Assembly: GCA_030831965.1 (NCBI GenBank)
Contig: JAURJZ010000055.1
Span: 1-41,609, forward strand
Direction of reading: 5' to 3'
DNA length: 41,609 bases
From: Verrucomicrobiota bacterium
GTDB taxonomy: Bacteria > Verrucomicrobiota > Verrucomicrobiia > Opitutales > UBA953
Shown here: in pieces, positions 39,147 to 41,609 of the stretch
How the letters are laid out: each line of letters begins with the position of its first letter
Numbering within the stretch: the stretch's first letter is position 1
Program-made: the position numbers and the translations under genes
Notes under the pieces: generated by a model
What the model saw: only the letters and a program-made list of their open reading frames with translations
The model's database searches: none
Told to the model about the DNA's origin: nothing

Positions 39147-40916
39147 TCAGGACCTCGCGATCTCGGGCTCGTAGGCGATCTCGAGGGTCAGGGACTGTCC
39201 GGCGCGCACGGCCATCGGGAGGTCGCGGCCGAGGGTCTGGTAGTAGTGGATCTTGCCCCAGCAGGTCCGATGGGAGGGGTCGAGGCCGACGGCCTCGACC
39301 TCCCTCCAGGCGCAGCCGAAGTCGTCCCGGACGACCTCGCAGCGGTGGTAATCGGCCCCGAGGGAGAAGCCGCCGTGCGGGCTCAGCCGGGAGTGGGGCG
39401 CGGCGATGGGCACGGCGAGGCGCACGGCGTCGATCGCGAAGGCGGCGCGGGGGAGCAGGGTGAATCGCCCGACCATCCTGCCGCCGAGGAACTCCCACTC
39501 GACGCGGAGCGCCCCGAGCCCGGGCGCGAGCCGCTCCGCGGTGTCGATGAGCTCGGGTTGGTCGTAGCGGAAGAGGGTCGCCCCGCGCGTGCCCAGCGCG
39601 ACCTGCACGTTGCGTCCGTAATGGGAGGGGGTGATGCGACGGTCGCCGATGTGGAATTCGGGGATGAAGCACGGCCGGGAGGCGGCGACCGGCCAGTCCA
39701 TCACCCCGGGCATGTGGGGGAAGGCGAGGGAGTCGCTCAGGCCGCGCCCCCCGCCGGACACCAGGGGAATCTGGACGAAGAGGCCGCTGCGGGCGTCGCT
39801 GTAGACGCAGAGCCCCTGCTCCTTGTCCCGCCCGCGGTCGAAGGGGAAATACCTGCAGGGCACGGAGGGGGCCGAGGGGGGCGCGGAGGGCAGGGCGCCC
39901 CCGATGGTGCGGGCGAGCCGCGACCACTGGCAGAGGTAGCGGGCGGCGTCGATGTTGGCCATGCGGGTGGTGTGGCCCGGGATGGTGTCGCGCTCCTCGT
40001 CGCGGATCACGAGGACGCCGTGCTCGAGGTCGACGAAGGAGCCGAAGAAGCAGGTGAAGAGGCGGCGGACGAGGTCGCGGGCCTGGGTCTCCCTGTCGGC
40101 CGGGACCCACTTGTCGCGCAGCGCCTGGAGGAGGACGGAGATGGGGTGCATCTGGCCGTAGGCGCCGATGCCCCGCCCGTAGGACCATCCCATGCCGTCC
40201 TCGCGGGTGGCGTCGAGGAGGATGCGGACGTACTTCTCGCCGTGGGCCCGGAGGCGCGGCAGCTTGGCGTCGCGCACCGCGAGGTTGGCGTGCAGCTGCA
40301 GGGCCTGGCGGGCGAAGATGAGGGCGACGAGGCCGTAGAGGTCGAAGCAGCCGCCGAGGGCGCCGCTGCCCTTGGCGGCGGGCGCGTCGTCGAGCAGGCC
40401 GCCGGTGCCGTGGGCGGCGATGCCGTCCACCATCCGGTCGACGAGGGCGCCGGTCTCGTCGCGGTCGGTCATGCCGAGCGAGAAGCGGCAGACGGCCTTG
40501 GCGATGTCGAAGGCCTGGAAGTGGTTGTCGTGCGCGCCGGCGGCCGCGAGGCGGGCGGCGATGACCTCCCGGGTCCCGGCGTCGAGTCGGTCCCAGACGG
40601 CGTTGCGGTCCTTGGAGGCGCCGAAGGAGATCAGCCCCAGGCAGGCGTAGGCGAGGCCGTTGTCGGCGCCCTCCCGGATGGCGACCTGGGCCGTGACGCA
40701 GCGCGCGGTCAGCTCGACGAGGTCGACCTTGCCGAGGACGGTCTCGTTGGTCGCGCGGTGGTACTCGCCGAGGGCGAGGGCGACGTGGCCGGGCTCGTCG
40801 GCCCGCATCGTCTCGCCCGCGACGGGCGAGACGCGGCCATCAGGGCCGACCGACCCGAGGTTCTGCTGCAGCAGCGACTTCGCGAGGTCGAGGCACTGAT
40901 TGGCAAGGTTCAGCAT
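39147..40916 (-). CDS. Large protein of unknown function, possible alpha/alpha-toroid plus beta-sandwich
   Basis: A 589-residue protein with no signal peptide that I cannot assign. The first 350 residues are helix-rich with repeated aromatic/His motifs (AGAHDNHFQAFDIAKA, GMGWSYGRGIGAYGQMH, FGSFVDLEHGVLVIRDEE, GHTTRMANIDAARYLCQW). The rest is beta-rich (SGLFVQIPLVSGGG, GATLFRYDQPELIDTAERL). This layout recalls the heparinase II/III or DUF2264-like alpha/alpha-toroid plus beta-sandwich proteins that act on acidic sugars, but I see no firm catalytic signature. ATG 40916 is preferred over TTG 40961. A perfect TTGACA lies upstream (40956-40961, minus strand) without a good -10. Likely the first gene of a metG-containing operon. 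Confidence 0.82.
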   Translation of the reverse strand: MLNLANQCLDLAKSLLQQNLGSVGPDGRVSPVAGETMRADEPGHVALALGEYHRATNETVLGKVDLVELTARCVTAQVAIREGADNGLAYACLGLISFGASKDRNAVWDRLDAGTREVIAARLAAAGAHDNHFQAFDIAKAVCRFSLGMTDRDETGALVDRMVDGIAAHGTGGLLDDAPAAKGSGALGGCFDLYGLVALIFARQALQLHANLAVRDAKLPRLRAHGEKYVRILLDATREDGMGWSYGRGIGAYGQMHPISVLLQALRDKWVPADRETQARDLVRRLFTCFFGSFVDLEHGVLVIRDEERDTIPGHTTRMANIDAARYLCQWSRLARTIGGALPSAPPSAPSVPCRYFPFDRGRDKEQGLCVYSDARSGLFVQIPLVSGGGRGLSDSLAFPHMPGVMDWPVAASRPCFIPEFHIGDRRITPSHYGRNVQVALGTRGATLFRYDQPELIDTAERLAPGLGALRVEWEFLGGRMVGRFTLLPRAAFAIDAVRLAVPIAAPHSRLSPHGGFSLGADYHRCEVVRDDFGCAWREVEAVGLDPSHRTCWGKIHYYQTLGRDLPMAVRAGQSLTLEIAYEPEIARS

Positions 40917-41011
40917 CCGTGGGAAAGGGGTTTGGTTGGAGTCGGCGGGATGGGTTGTCAACCTCCGCCGTAAAAAGACTGCGAAAGTCCTCCGGCCGCC
41001 TCTCGAAAGTG

Positions 41012-41040
41012 TTGTCGGCGTCGGATTCGAACCCTAGAGA
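41012..41040 (+). promoter_or_regulatory. Putative promoter of the C-terminal partial gene, leaderless geometry
   Basis: TTGTCG (41012-41017) and TAGAGA (41035-41040) are exactly 17 nt apart. The -10-like box ends 6 nt before GTG 41047. An in-frame TAG at 41035-41037 excludes a longer upstream start. CTAGAG also occurs before the HupE-like gene. Confidence 0.5.
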
Positions 41041-41046
41041 TGCGGG

Positions 41047-41609
41047 GTGTCAGACGACCCCTCACCGCCAAGCCCGCCCGAGGACCTCGGGTCCAGGCCT
41101 TCGCTCGACCGACCCCGCCGCGGGTGGTGGCATCGCCTGGGCGGGGAGGGCCTGCTCGCCTCGCTGGTCTTTCACGGCGCGCTGCTCCTGCTTTTCGCCG
41201 CCTGGGTGATCGTCACGATCACGGACGAGGCCAAGACGGACCCCGAGACCTTCGCCACCGGTTCCGGGGGGGGCTCGAAGGGTGAGCGGGCCAAGGCCTT
41301 CGAGCACAAGATGCAGCCGAGGAACGCCCAGAACCTCGCCCGCACCTCGGCCCGCATCACGTCGAAGTCCGCCACGGCCTCCGTCGCCTTGCCCGACCTG
41401 CCCACCACCTCGGCCCCGTCGCTCATGGCCGGCCTCTCCGGCGGGGGCTCCTCCAAGGGCTTCGGCGGCGGCTCTGGCGGCGGCATCGGCTCCGGGGTCG
41501 GGGTCGGGGTCGGCAACTCCCGCAATTTCGTCTCGGTCTTCGGCAGCAAGGCGGCGACCGGCGGGTTGCTTGGCGAGTTCTGGGACATCAAGCTGGACCG
41601 CAAGGGCAA
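41047..41609 (+). CDS. Membrane-anchored glycine-rich protein, 5' part only
   Basis: At least 187 codons, running off the window. GTG 41047 is the first possible start: a TAG lies four codons upstream in frame and no ATG precedes the membrane segment. The cytoplasmic N-terminus (about residues 1-36, Pro-rich then RPRRGWWHRLGGEG) leads into one membrane helix (LLASLVFHGALLLLFAAWVI). A long low-complexity Gly/Ser linker follows (GGGSSKGFGGGSGGGIG). The last readable residues (FVSVFGSKAATGGLLGEFWD) look like the start of a beta-sandwich domain. The layout resembles TonB-like or energy-coupled periplasm-spanning proteins, but no such domain is visible before the cut. No family assigned. Confidence 0.72.
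   Translation, partial: MSDDPSPPSPPEDLGSRPSLDRPRRGWWHRLGGEGLLASLVFHGALLLLFAAWVIVTITDEAKTDPETFATGSGGGSKGERAKAFEHKMQPRNAQNLARTSARITSKSATASVALPDLPTTSAPSLMAGLSGGGSSKGFGGGSGGGIGSGVGVGVGNSRNFVSVFGSKAATGGLLGEFWDIKLDRKG

Noticed and set aside
36868-40188. Open frame of 1106 codons on the minus strand
   Set aside because: It is an out-of-frame shadow of the isochorismate synthase, metG and orphan genes, with Arg/Pro-rich low-complexity translation.
41012-41040. tRNA 3' fragment (TTCGAA context)
   Set aside because: The flanking bases do not form a T-stem and there is no matching acceptor or D-arm upstream on either strand. The segment fits a promoter better.

Overview
The window is about 41.6 kb of very GC-rich bacterial chromosome. 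It most resembles the phylum Verrucomicrobiota, probably Opitutales/Opitutaceae. That placement rests on gene families and is not a database result: a large PVC-type CxxCH dehydrogenase/cytochrome c protein, two secreted sulfatases, a double DUF1080 protein, a PVC-like methionyl-tRNA synthetase without zinc cysteines, and a DUF721/DciA domain. I see no phage, transposase, CRISPR array or rRNA. The 3' end cuts through one gene.

Left part (1 to about 17 kb) is a catabolic and transport region. It holds the CxxCH dehydrogenase, a Tat-exported acidic orphan, a purple-acid-phosphatase-like enzyme, a bile-acid/sodium symporter-like protein, a Ca2+/Na+ antiporter, a double-thioredoxin protein, an RbsD/FucU mutarotase, a glutaredoxin, CstA and two convergent sulfatases, followed by the housekeeping pair ruvX-truA. 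Its gaps are filled with short tandem repeats of period 7, 8 and 9 in several sequence families, some G-quadruplex-like. I see no such repeats after about 12.8 kb.

Middle part (17 to 31 kb) carries a HupE/UreJ-2-like membrane protein, a MoeB/ThiF-rhodanese protein, an OmpA-like lipoprotein, the DUF1080 protein, lexA, a TrmH-family methyltransferase, two tRNA-Lys genes, asd and an L,D-transpeptidase. The mreB-mreC-mreD-mrdA cell-shape operon follows, with no rodA, and then a HAD phosphatase fused in frame to a DciA (DUF721) domain. asd (diaminopimelate route), the L,D-transpeptidase and mreBCD-mrdA together make this a cell-wall neighbourhood.

Right part (31 to 41.6 kb) is housekeeping: dtd-nadB-panE (one operon), a CorC/hemolysin-type CBS protein, hisF, an isochorismate-synthase-like gene, metG, a 589-residue orphan and the start of a membrane-anchored glycine-rich protein.

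The most notable observations are the intergenic repeat families, the HAD-DciA fusion, and a recurring promoter geometry in which a -10-like hexamer ends 5 to 8 nt before the start codon. That geometry suggests that leaderless or nearly leaderless mRNAs are common here.
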